Shown in pieces: positions 25,383 to 37,300 of a stretch of DNA of 64,000 nt. How positions within the stretch are numbered: position 1 is the first letter of the stretch; every line of letters begins with the position of its first letter. The notes under the pieces were generated by a model. The model was not told the DNA's origin and ran no database searches. It saw nothing but the letters and a program-made list of their open reading frames with translations. This stretch comes from Apostichopus japonicus (Eukaryota > Echinodermata > Holothuroidea > Aspidochirotida > Stichopodidae), in the NCBI RefSeq assembly GCF_037975245.1, contig NC_092561.1, forward strand, positions 8,987,001 through 9,051,000. Reading direction: 5' to 3'. The translations under genes and the position numbers were made by a program.

Positions 25383-28300
25383 CTAGAAGATCCTCTGTGG
25401 CCTTCCCATTGTGCTCTTGATGTAGAGAGAGCGAACATTCTGCCAATTCTTTTTCAGAAGAGACACCAGGAAGTTGATCGCCAGAGTGATGTTGGCTAAC
25501 AAGTCCTCATCGCTCATCTTGACGTGACCGACGGCAACGGCTAGGCAGAGTACCTGAGAAGAACGAAGAAAAATCATGTTGTTTATAAAAACCAGAAAAC
25601 GAAAATGATTAGTGGTTCTGATGCGTAAACATATCCATGGTTTGGCAAGCCATACATGTTAATAACTCACAAACTTGTGCACAACAAAATTGAAGAGGAT
25701 TATCTATTGACTATTGTGGCAACATCTAAATGAAGGTAACCAGGAATCAGTTATCATGTTAACACAGTTTATTTAGTGACATAGTATAGAAACAGATACA
25801 TGTATGAATATTAATGAGGTAACCTTTTTATGATCTCATAAGCATTTATCTATATACATTCACTGCTGTATTAATCCAAGTACATGGATAAATTAAGCTA
25901 ATTAAACATACTATTCCAGAGATATATGATTAAGAATTTCGGGTTCACTGATTAATATTCATGATATGCACACAAAACAAAACACATTGATCATGTGAAT
26001 GTAGCGTGACAAACCTTATATGCCAAGGATGAAAACAATGGAATATATAGTTATCGTCTTGTGTTTGAAAGCCACTTGTTGCAACTTGATGAATACTAAT
26101 GAAAAGTCATAAAAATATGCGCCAACATCACCATACCAATATGAACCCAATTCTATATTAAGCCCCACCCACTCATTAATATTCATGACATGAGAACCCA
26201 GAACAGTAGGGCACATCCACTCATCATGGGGCATCTACCTGCTAAATATGACATTGATTCAACTCGTGGTTGTTGAGATATCATGTTTACAAACTAACCG
26301 TCACATACACACATTCATATACACACACATACATACACAGGCCAGCCCGATTGCAAAGGTTACCGAGCCTTCGGCATCTTAACCAGTAACAAGTAATCCT
26401 TCAACTACATCTTTCAAAACATGATTCATTCTCGTTCAAGGGCGTTGCCAGAACCCCTCAAAATTTTCAAAATGACTAGAACCTTTTTTTTAATCCCTCA
26501 ATCCCAACACTTGCTTCTGAATTCTCTCACCTTTTTCATTTGAAATTTGATGGTTGCTTTGACATCTTCAATTTTGTCTGTCATTTGCTCAGAGTGGGTC
26601 AGCAGAGTTGGGAATTTACCAGCTTTGTTCAGACCTGGCCCGAGGAGACGAGGGATCTGCTTGATAAGAGAATCCGAAGCTAGGAAAGCATCGTACTTCT
26701 TAGCTGTGGGGTGATGGATCAAGAGAACGTTAATTCATAAAGATAATCCTCTGAAAATTAACGAAAACGTTTTTAGAAAGCTATACAACCCTCCCCCCCC
26801 CCCATCCCTGCAGCCACTGGTCATAAAAGTAGAGAGCATGAAAGTAGCAGGCACCATTAAAAGAAGTGTCAATTGGATGTTAGTACCATGAAACCTCAAC
26901 TGACAAACATTCTGGAAAGATGAGGAGGAACACTCAACCAGAAAAGCTGTTTCACAAGTGGAAACAATTGTCTCATCTTGCAAAAATGTATAAATTCTAA
27001 AGCATGTGAAATTATATAAAGTTGGTAACATTGGAAGTTTTCTCACTTCCGTTACCCATCCATAAGTAGTCGATGCGTGACAGAACAATCATCTAAATGT
27101 TGAGGTTTTAGTCAGTTTAGACTAACACAAAGGAAACTTTTGCACTCAAACTAAAGCCTTATTTATGGCTAAAGCCATATTCTGTCTCCCCTGTGACAAA
27201 ATCACTCACTCCCTAATACCTTTTTACACCTTTTCTTTATATCTGCACTGTCCCCTTTCCTCTGCCACTATTATTCCCCCACCTTTCTACCCTGATTATG
27301 ACCCCCTTCCCTCCAACCCCCGATTATTCTTTCCCTCCCTACAAGCCCTATTATTATTCCATATCTTCTAGCCTGATTATTCTTTTGCTACATTCACTGT
27401 TCCCCCTTCCCATTCTTCACCACTCCCTTTCCTCTTTCCCATTTCCTCTCCCTACCCGATGCCAGGTTTGTGGAGATTCATAAACGCTACTCTTACCGAG
27501 TTTCTTTACCAGCTTCTTGTTCTTGTTCAGTTTCTTCAGAGCGTCAGTATCCATACAAGGGATGTCATTGGCCTTGGCCTCATCACAATGCTGCTGGTCA
27601 CCAAGGACACACATGGAAAACTTGGGCCTGGGAATATTCTTCAGTCTACGGTGAAAAGGGGGAACAAATGAGTCATGATCTGTATAATAGATAATTTGTG
27701 AGAAACTTTTTTTCTTTAAAATACTTGACTTTCTTTAGAAGGTTCTTCCCAAATGGACTACCTAGGTTCTAAGAAAGACACAAAATGAATGACTTAAGAG
27801 GTCTATAAGTCCCATGATTCACCCTACTTCAACAAAAGGGACCCAAATCCACAAGTAAAAAAAATAATACAACTTGAACAACAGCAGTCAAGCTTGACAG
27901 AGAGAAACATTGTTATTGAAACTGCACAGAAGTGTGCACTTCTACTCAAAGTGTAATTGTTGAACTTAGAGGAATATAACCTTACTTGGGTGGAAGGGGG
28001 ATGGGGGGGATGGATGATGGAAATTATACTTTTACGTTGTTATTTAAACGGAAATAGAACTGTTACATAAATGAGTTTTCCCCTTCAACATACACCAATA
28101 TTTGTCTCCCTTCAACATACTTTCCTCCTCCATTACAGAGAATGCAGATATCAAGCCTTGCATAATTATAAATAAACCCCATAAACTTTGCCATGAAATT
28201 AAATAATTTATTTAACTACAAGCTTTAAACTATTTCATCCAAACAGGGTATTGTAGGCTATTTCTCTTTATAACTCTGCAGGGTTTTTGTTAAGAAATAA

Positions 28301-30465
28301 AGTAGGTGGGTAAAGTTGAAAACTAGGCGGGACTGTCTGTACGCGGACATGGGGGAGGGGTCTAAGTGGCGGGGGTCCCCCCTCCCCTTTGCCCGGAAAA
28401 TTGCAATTTAAAAAGTCTCTAGATGCAAAATGGTGCAATATACAGTTGTTTGGTCAATATTGCCCCCTCCCAATCACCCCTTTCTTCTGTCCTATTTTTC
28501 TTTTTTTCTCCTGAATTTTTTTATTAACAACCGGGTCATGGAGCCTAGGGAGGTAGCTATGCCACTGAACCGAACTTAGCAAGGGTGTGACGCACTTGCT
28601 GCATTAAATGAAGTGCGATCATAACAAAATGATAATAGGTCTATGGTACCTACAAAGTGAGTAGGATTTTACTGCCAAAAAATACCCAACTAGGTCTGTG
28701 ATAGAAGCTTCTGTTTTTTATTCAGCTTTTATCTCTGTTGAGCAACAATTTGTATGTCAAGAGAAGCCCTTCGCCTACCTCTACTCTCACCCACCCCTCG
28801 GCCTCATCTCCTCGACCATACTAAGTACTAATGTTCAACTTCTTGTAGTTTTTACCAACAGTTAACTGCTGTAACAGTTTCAATCACACCTGACCTGGTT
28901 GTGGGTATTTATTCCTCTCGATTTTTTTCGTCATTTTTTTTTTTTTTTTAAATTAAATTTTTTTTTTTTTTTTTTTTAAATTTTTTTTTTTTAAATTTTT
29001 TTTTACTGAGCGTCGCAAAGTAGCCGGGTCATGTACGTGCAGTAAGCGGGTCATTTGACCCGGGTCCCGGCTACTAACGAAAACCCTGCTCTGCAGTTCA
29101 CTTTGTGGCAATGAAACTGTGAGGATAATGTGTACATTCAGATTAAAAAATAACTTTGAAGTTCATATGCTCATGCCAAGTTCAGGTATCAAATGCCTAT
29201 CCATTTTAGCATATACACACACACAAGCAAACCTTTTTATGTAACTTGTGCTAGACAAGTGTGGCAAATGCCTTCCCATTCATTTTAAGACCCTGGGTAG
29301 GAGTCCGTTGGAGTTCACTGAACCCCAACTTCCCCAACTACTTGAAAGATGGGGCAACAGGAATATGCAAAGCTAGGAGCAGACTTCAGATAAATAATAA
29401 TTGGTTGTCCTACTTGACTGTCCCAGAGAAACGCTTGTCCTTCTGGGGGTCATAGTTTTTCAGGTTAACTTGAAGCTCGATAGTTTCCAGAAAACCCCTC
29501 TTCTTTCTTCGACTCCCAATGAGCACCTCCTCTATGGCCTCTATTAACAGATCTCTGTTGATCTTACTGCAAAGATAGAATTATCAGGATGTATCTGAGC
29601 AAAGAAAACTGCACTTGATTTGGACAAAGAAGCAAAGAATCTTACTTAGCCTTTGGTCTGGCTCCAATTTATAATTATACATGACTGATGTAGGCCTAAG
29701 GAGTTAGGTAGCTAGGAGTAGGAGTGTTTAAAATGTAGTTAGGGCTAGGCCTACAAGTTGTAAAACTACAACTAGGGCCTAGGCCTAGTAAGAATAAGAT
29801 TGTAATTTGCAAAGCTTGGCAGCTTGCATTGTGCAATATGGATGATAGTTACACCAGGCCTAAGCAGACACTTCAAGATGTTGGCAAACTATGGCCCTGT
29901 TGTACTTGATGATTGATTGATGCAAACGCTGTATAATTATGGCCTAGCTAAGATTAAGAAGTAATATTAAGCCCTAAATGTTACTTGTTACTAGTTAGTT
30001 AGCCCAAGCCTAGGCTACTGTGGTGGGCCTAGGCTCGCCAAAATATGCAGTGTAGACTGTAGCCTAACAAAAATACTAAGAAAAACAACATCATGCCTCG
30101 GCCAAAAATGTAGGCCTCGATTATGGTGGCATACTGTATTAAATAAGTATTACAAATCAGAGGCCTGTGGAGGTTACGGACTGGGCTTGCATACAACATA
30201 CAAGTAGTTTGCACACAGCCATGGCAATATAAAACATGTATAGTCCTTGCCTACACAGTTCGTATCACATGTCATGAACTAATTGCTGTACACTTTGTCA
30301 GAGTATCAATGTAAAATTCTTTATGAACGATCCATTTTACTGACACATATAACCACTTCTTGATTAATTACTAATACAGATTTTAAACAGACTATCTTTG
30401 AATGTTCAATATAACTTCAAATCAGAGATTTTTCATGATTACTTTTGAGTGTTAATTTACCTCAT
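25383..30465 (-). CDS. RPL10A: RPL10A, 60S ribosomal protein L10a (uL1), 216 residues, five coding exons
   Basis: Coding exons in transcript order: 30461-30465 (ATGAG only), 29414-29566, 27497-27645, 26531-26703, 25383-25553. All junctions are GT-AG and in phase; the total is 217 codons including stop. uL1 binds 28S rRNA at the L1 stalk beside the E site and helps move deacylated tRNA out of the ribosome. Diagnostic stretches read directly are [111 protein letters not shown] and [15 protein letters not shown], ending [10 protein letters not shown]. Length matches the animal protein, which is about 217 residues. The start ATG sits about 20-30 bp inside a pyrimidine-rich start region, as in other TOP-mRNA genes. 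Introns carry a hAT-like element (28279-29088) and, in the first intron, many AGGCCTA motifs. Identity is essentially certain. Confidence 0.98.
28279..29088. mobile_element. hAT-like non-autonomous element (about 810 bp) in an RPL10A intron
   Basis: The left end is CAGGGTTTTTGTTA and the right end on the opposite strand CAGGGTTTTCGTTAGTAGCC. The octamer CTCTGCAG follows the right end (29089-29096) and is also present at 28274-28281, where it overlaps the first three bases of the left end. The insertion therefore either reused CAG or lost it. The interior is G-rich near 28350-28380 and carries long T runs at 28920-29005; no open frame. Confidence 0.7.
28927..29005. repeat. Poly-T / T-rich tract
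   Basis: Several runs of 8-19 T separated by AAA, inside the hAT-like element of the RPL10A intron. Confidence 0.9.
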
Positions 30466-30485
30466 CTTGAGTGATTTGGTACCGC

Positions 30486-30500
30486 ACGGAAAAGAGGGCG
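30486..30500 (-). promoter_or_regulatory. RPL10A: Probable RPL10A transcription start with TOP-like pyrimidine tract
   Basis: On the gene strand the sequence CGCCCTCTTTTCCG lies about 20-35 bp before the ATG. A C followed by an unbroken pyrimidine run is the 5' TOP signature that places ribosomal protein mRNAs under growth-dependent translation. The exact start base is not known. Confidence 0.6.
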
Positions 30501-31341
30501 CTAGATGTAAAACAGCAGTCACAGCGCCACGTACAGAGAGCTACAATTCTTCTGGGCTAATTTAACCACCAGCGATGTACGTCTCAGCATGGAGGTAAAA
30601 ACAGACCACTCACAATGGACAGCTACATGGATAGAGACCTATATATTGACCTTATCAACAAAGCTACCGCAATAAAGTGAAATTCAATGAAATTTTAGAC
30701 GGCCTGGGAAATTAAGTGAGGCACCAACTACTTAATTAGTGATAATCGGTTCTGTTTTATTGTCAGGTTGCGAAATAATGTCGTAATTTCCTGGTGAAAT
30801 AGTGAGGCACCAACCTAAACAGGATTTTGTGCCGGGCCTCAGCCCGCCCGGGCCCCGCAATATCTGGCCGAGAATGCCCCTCCTCCAAATTTAGAGCCCC
30901 ACATATGCAGCATTCGATTATAATGATATTTATCCTTGCCACGGGACCATATGGCACTTCAGCACGACTCGCAAAACGAACACTACAGCTATGAGCGTAC
31001 CACAATAGTGTAACATTGCAGTTATGCCTAGCAGATAATTGGAACTAGGTTCTTGTGATTGTGAGGGGACCATGTTTCTGAAATCATATTTCCAACTGTT
31101 ACTGGTATGTATCGTTTATAATGATACTGAAAGGCCCCCACAATTACCTGACCCCAGCCCCCACAAGCCAAATCGAGCCCTGTTATTTTTGTCAGTTGTT
31201 GTTCTCTTCTGGTACGTGCATTTAAGCTACCCACCCACATAAATCCACCGCCCCTAGAAACCGTGGATTGCAATTGTTTATTCCTCAATGCACTGATTCA
31301 AAGGGGGAAGGGTGCGAAGCCGAGGCTTGCTTGTCTTTGAA
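30501..31341. other. Upstream flank of RPL10A, no gene seen
   Basis: The sequence GAGGCACCAAC occurs twice (about 30719 and 30803) in a short diverged duplication. A GC-rich spot at 30830-30860 (GGGCCTCAGCCCGCCCGG) stands out. No coding exon is recognised. Confidence 0.4.
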
Positions 31342-31709
31342 TTAAAGGGTGTGAAGACTCGCGCAAAAAGAAACGTCTCATGCCGGTAATCTGACCTAGT
31401 TTCGAATGAGGTGTAACAGAAGTGTTAGACACCACCATCGATCCCAGAAAATACACACACAGCTTGCTACCGTCGGTAATTATACACTAGTGTACAGTCA
31501 GTACATACAGCTGCGGTCAATACCCACAGCACAGTGTATAAACAATACAGCGATGGACATCTCAGGTCCAGCTAAAGATAACAAGGTATCACGTTTCATT
31601 ACTGTCTGCATTTTGTAGCGACACGAACAAAACGTCACTTGCAAGCAACAGAAAGTTAACTTTTTCAGATGGCCGCACACGGTTTGGGGCGAGTCTTCAA
31701 TGCCTTTAA
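31342..31709 (+). mobile_element. Miniature transposon with TTAA ends, copy 1 (368 bp)
   Basis: It runs from TTAAAGGGTGTGAAGACT to AGTCTTCAATGCCTTTAA. The outermost TTAA on each side is the target-site type of piggyBac-like elements. The ends are imperfect inverted repeats sharing AGG and TGAAGACT. A second copy in opposite orientation, about 95% identical by eye, lies at 49674-50042. A short open frame beginning MDISGPAKDNK is conserved between copies only because the whole element is. Confidence 0.82.
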
Positions 31710-34242
31710 GATATGCCATTGACAGTGTTGGCTCCAAATATGGTAGAAAAATCAAACAATGGTCACTCATGCTCCATCTTAAACAAGGATTTCACTATCA
31801 TGTGATTGCCACACAACCATATCGTGACGTCACATGCTCGCATAACGTTACTTGACCTGGATGGGTACGTATCAAGCATTGACTTGAAGGTCTTGCTCCT
31901 ACTGATGTACGTTTGTGGACTATATCCTGACAGCAAAATTGTAGATATTCCAAAATGACCGACCACAAGTTTTCAATAACTTGCAAAGCACTCTGTGTTT
32001 GATACTAGGTTTGGAATATTTATCTGCATAATCGGATTGTGGGGGGGGGGGGAATGAGACGGGGAAGGGAGGGGTGAGAGAAATGACAGAGGGGGCTATG
32101 CGAGAGTAAAGATGGAAGACAATGAAAGCAATTGATTTTTTATGCTGTACTAATTTATTTACAACTGGATATAAGAATAAAGAAAACCCAATATTCAAAA
32201 GAGAAAGAGTTTCATACCAGAAGTTATACATTCTTGCTCTTCGTAGATACCGATAGAATCTCACTATAAATTGACAATCCACAGAATCAGGATATATATG
32301 AAACTTATTGCTGACTCAGAGAAGGATGACAGGTAAATACACTTTGAGTCATAGCAGAGGGGGTACTGTGACAGGGGGAGGGATACTGTGGCAAGGGGAG
32401 GGGTTTTTGAGTTTCCAAAGCATTTCTGAAAATTTACTCAATATACAAAATGTTGGTTCATGTCTTTTGAAGAGAATAGCCTTTTCAATCTTCTCCACTC
32501 TCCCTCCTCTTGTAATGGGGAGGGAACAGGGGGGGTGGCTTAGTTGCCTGTGGCCTTTTTTCCCTTAAACTCAAACTCATTTTCACATTATTTATTTATA
32601 TTATTTTTTTTGAAGAGTAAGGTATTTGATTAACAAACTTATAATGGAACTTATTGCAAAATGCAAAAGTTCCAATATAACTGTCACACTTTACCTGTCA
32701 CAATAAGGTCACAGTCAAGTTACCTGTGAATTAATACAAAGAAAATGTGACACTCTCTTAGTTTGCAAGGAAAAGCCACCAAAACCCAGAGACCTCACTT
32801 AATGTGGAAAATAGTGCTATATTTTATCAAAGCTCTGAAAACATATTAGGATTCGGCTATGGCACCGCCTTGCGGAATCACGTTGAAATCCCGGTTATTC
32901 CTCGTCGAAAATTATGACACCTCTTTGAAGTCTTCATGAAATTGAAAAATAATTTATTCTTAACTCATATTTCAATGTAACCCTCTCTTAACTACCACCT
33001 CCCCCCCCCCCCCTCCATCACAAGTTCACAACCCCTCTTGACAAGCCTTGCAATGCAAATAAATCATACTATCCTTCTACATCACAAATAGTCCTTTCAC
33101 CCACGCAATGCAGACACAGGTCATCGTGCAAAGGAACTCGATAATTTTTACCACTCGCAACTAAGAAAGTTAACGATGGATGTAGTAGATGTTTACCAAT
33201 ATCTCAAAAACTAAACTTATCTCAAAGCAACATCTTAGCATAGTTAAATTCATTCACTTTTACGACTTTTTACACTTTTCAAATTTCAAAATGCATTTCT
33301 TAAAACGTATCCTCTGACAATACCCTTGCTTGCTGTCTCAAATTTTATCATAGAATCCTCTTTCAACGGAACATACTAATTATCTATTCATACCAAAACT
33401 TTATAGAGATTATACATGCAAAAAAAAAAAAATTGTAGATTAAAATTGAAATCCTTGTAATTAATTGTGCAAATTTTCTCAAGACAGGATTAAAGGATAA
33501 TAATTCAAACCAAGGTTTGAATGCAGATAAAAGAATCACTAATTATCTAGAGAAAAAAAATAGGGACATTGTTACTCAATTCCATTTTGCAGGCACATTC
33601 ATGCAGCTTATCGTCACCTTACTTTCCACTATTTTGTGTTGACCAAACTACCTCTCATGACACCATAAACTCATGGCTTGACAAATGTAGCAGCTACATG
33701 ACATGACTTTCGAAGCACGATACATCCCAAATGAAGTAAGGTTTTGTTAAATATTTTGGGCCTTTTGGGCTATTTTAGCCTTTGAAGAAGATCCTGCTAG
33801 GATCGAAACGTCAGGCCAACTTACTTTTACACATTCTCCTACACAGGCTCTCTATTGGATAATAAGTTTGCTAACAGTTTTATTTTATTTTAAATATTTT
33901 GGGGGTGTTTAATCCCTAAACTCTCTATCATAAGATGACGGTTGGGTCTGTGGCTCCTCTAAGCCATGAGTAAATACCCTAACTATTATGATACACTACT
34001 CCAATGTAAATCCGCTGTATATGTAGGCCACTAATTGTGCACATATGCTACTCTACCCCCACCACCTCCTGTGCTTCCCCTTCCCCAGGCACCATCATTT
34101 TGAACTGAAAATGTTATTTATCTGCTCTGCTTTCTTATTCGATCGCAAAGTTTTTCAGAAATATTTTTTTGTTAAATTCCACATTTAGTGAAGTATAGAG
34201 GGAATGAAGGTCAAAGACTATCTGCTTGGTTGTAGTTTCTGG
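31710..34242. other. Intergenic between RPL10A and CHMP2A
   Basis: No gene seen. G/C runs occur at 32040-32051 and 33000-33012, and one stem-loop retroelement motif at 33781-33820 is followed by CTCTATTGGATAATAAG. Otherwise AT-rich. Confidence 0.5.
33781..33820 (+). repeat. Retroelement-associated stem-loop motif, copy 2
   Basis: TTTGAAGAAGATCCTGCTAG followed by GATCGAAACGTCAGGCC. It shares the ATCCT/AGGAT stem and GAAACGTC box with the copy at 23242. Confidence 0.5.
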
Positions 34243-34248
34243 TTTATT
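34243..34248 (-). terminator. CHMP2A: Polyadenylation signal AATAAA of CHMP2A
   Basis: AATAAA on the gene strand about 70 bp beyond the stop at 34315. Confidence 0.55.
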
Positions 34249-34314
34249 TCTCTGTAAATTCTTTGAAAAAAGGAGACAAAATTAAAGGACAAATTTTACA
34301 GAAATGTAGAGTCA

Positions 34315-37300
34315 CTATTCTCTTCTTAAATCATCCAATCTGGCTTGGAGGTCCGCATCTGCATCGCTGACTCCATCCGCAGCTGCTACTTTGCCTTTCT
34401 GTTTCTCCTTGATAGGATCTCCTGTTCCGGGTAAAGCTACAAAAGAAAAAAAGAAAACATATGAGATGAGTGAGAGTTGGCTGTCGACTTCGTGGGACTG
34501 TGCTTTTTCACTGCTCTCTTTACAACGATAGAAGGAATGAAGTATATTAACAAAGACATGCGAGTAGTGACATCACCAGTTTTTATTCAAAGAGGGAGAG
34601 GGAGGGGGGGGGGGAAGGGCTTTGGACAGAGGTAAAAGAATCTCTGTTGACCGACAACTTCCGGTAAACTACAGAATTTGTATACCTGCTGTCAAGAGTG
34701 TAAACAAGTGTGGGAGGGGGAGGTGAAGGTGGGGGGGGGGGGTCAATAGCCACAAATGGCCACTATAACTAGAAACCAACTGCAAAAGATTCTTGAGAAA
34801 ATATGCCAAGAGCCATATTTGTAAACACAGAAGTGTCATTCCAAATCAACCACTGTCGGACAACCTGGGTTTGCTTCTGGTAACCTGTCATGTAGTGTAT
34901 ACCATGTCGTGCAATGAAAGTAGACATCTACCCAGATAATAAACTGTCTTGTTAATTGTGTACAGGGGCCATACATTTAATTTAAATTGCTAAATATCGA
35001 GATGACCTTTTAGTACAAAAAAATCTAAAAAGTCTGAAGCAAAAACTTGCTGAAGATGGCTTCAAACCTTTGTTGTAAATGAGCTCAGTACTAGGTTCAG
35101 GACCTCGTCTGGAAGGAAAGGGTTTTGTTTAATAAAAATGCAATAACAACAACAAGACAACATACCTGATAACTCATCTCCTATTGATAGACCAAGCTCA
35201 TCTAAGACTTGACTAACGATAGCCTCACTAAGAAGCAAAAGAAAAACAAAAGATATATGATGAGAAATGATGCATTAGGAATTCAAGCGTATCGATGGTG
35301 GACCAAATTTATGGCACACAAAAATTAAGAACTTTGTGAATTTTAAGCATACTATCATTAAACATTGAACTATGAAGGTGTTTAACTATGAGCATGGTGA
35401 GCTTAATTGATGGTGAACTTAACAGATATCTCCTTTATTAGAATTACTTCATCACAGTTTCATGTAATGAACAATCATTAAATATACATTTTTAAGCAAT
35501 GTGTTATGTGTGTGTGGGGGGGGGGAAGGGGGGCAATAGATACCATAACTACAGTAACCAAAATGAAAGTCAAAGAAAATTCTTTCCACAGCATTATGTC
35601 AAGCATTGATGATGAATATTTGCATATTCATAAGGAATACATAAATATGTAACACGGAAAGACTAAAAATTCACTCTGGAGTGAGAACTCATTTTTCAGT
35701 GATGGTGACTCCACAATTTAATGCTGCATGAAATGTCTTAAAGTAAACCTGATATTTTCTTAGACAACTGGGTGGGGGGAGGGGGGGGGGCGAGTTGATA
35801 AATATATTTTTTTATCTCACCTTTCCTCTTCGTCGTCTTCGTCTCCTAAGACGTCATCGACTGCATCGTTCATCATCTCCTCCTTCATGTCCATAATCTC
35901 TGACTGTTTCTCAAACTCCATCATAATCTTCTGGATGGCTGGTAATTTCAACTTTTAAAATAAATGAAAATATTACCAAATTATTCAATTAATTAATTAA
36001 TTCATCAATCAATCAATCTATCAATTTATTAATTGCATAACTACCATTATACACTGTATAGGCAGATACACAAATCAAAAGGAGTTTGACCCCTGGTCAA
36101 CCTTCGGACTTTGCGAGAGGTCCTACGGTGGATAATAAGATTGTTTTTATAGAATAGACACTTTTTTTTTCTTTTCTTTTTTCTTGGGAAAGTTGTCTAT
36201 GTTCAGTCAAGGAGTTGCTGGTAAGTGAAGTCTTATGTAATCACATTGCATAGATAGCTATAAACATACCCAAGGTCGGAGTTAAAGAGCCAATTAGGGA
36301 GGGATACACAGAAGCAGGTTGCTCATTTTATGGAATATTCCAAAGGCAGACGCTACAGTATAATTTGGCAGATTACACATAATATTTCTGCCCCATTATG
36401 GTACAAAGTATTCCTGATATTTGCTTGTTTTCTCATGAAAATGAGCATTGTTAAAGTTGAGTGAGTTTTTGTTTAAAGATATCATTGCAATAACAGAATG
36501 AGTAAAATCCTCAAGACAATTGAGCTGGAAATGTACAATCTTCAAACCTTTTATGCACAAGACTAAAGAACTTTTCCTCACATGAAATCTTGTGCTTGTT
36601 TACAAGCAGCAAAGTCAGTCACCATCACCTTGCAAATGATATGAATGCTTCACAGCTTGTCACTAATACTGTCCGAGTAATTGAGGCCTATGCTCATCAA
36701 AATAAATGAGTACCAAACAATTTTATTTTTAAAACAAAACTTTGTGACAAAACATTGCAAGTTTCTCAATTTTACCAACTTATTCTGGAGTATCATCGTG
36801 ACTTCCGCATATTGATAACCCTTTCGTAACTTTCTGAATATTTGAATGTTTAGTTTAGTTTAGTTTAGTAGAAAAAAAGGATCAGGAGGGACACTTAAGT
36901 CCCCATCAAGGACCCTATAGGAGAGGAAGAAAAAACTGAAGACACAAACACTCAGACCCGATTACAATGCTTAAAGTGCTTGTCCAAAGCATTCTTAAAC
37001 CCATTGACACTACTTGCAAGTACAACTTTCTCAGGCAAACCGTTCCACTCATTCACAACCCTAACTTATTCACAAACCCTAGAAAAAAAGTTATGCCGAA
37101 TATTAATCCTACTATGTGACTTTTGGAGTTTAAGACAATGACCTCTGGAACAACTACTATTAGCAAACATGAAAAAAGTCGGTAAAGGATAAATTGTCAA
37201 AACCATACAAAATCTTGAAAACCTGAATCAAGTCCCCACGTAACCTCCTAAGCTCCAGTGTGGTGAGATTCAACAGTTGTAACCGCCTATAATAAGGAAC

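Noticed and set aside
26016-26234. C/D-box snoRNA in an RPL10A intron
   Set aside because: An ATGATGA-like box is present on the gene strand but no CTGA box at suitable distance; inverted GTGGATG/CATCCAC-type words make a decayed repeat more likely.
31406-31618. Duplicated first exon encoding MDISGPAKDNK, also present at 49.8 kb
   Set aside because: Both copies lie entirely inside a 368-bp element with TTAA outer bases and inverted ends; conservation follows the element, and no exon phase links either copy to a neighbouring gene.
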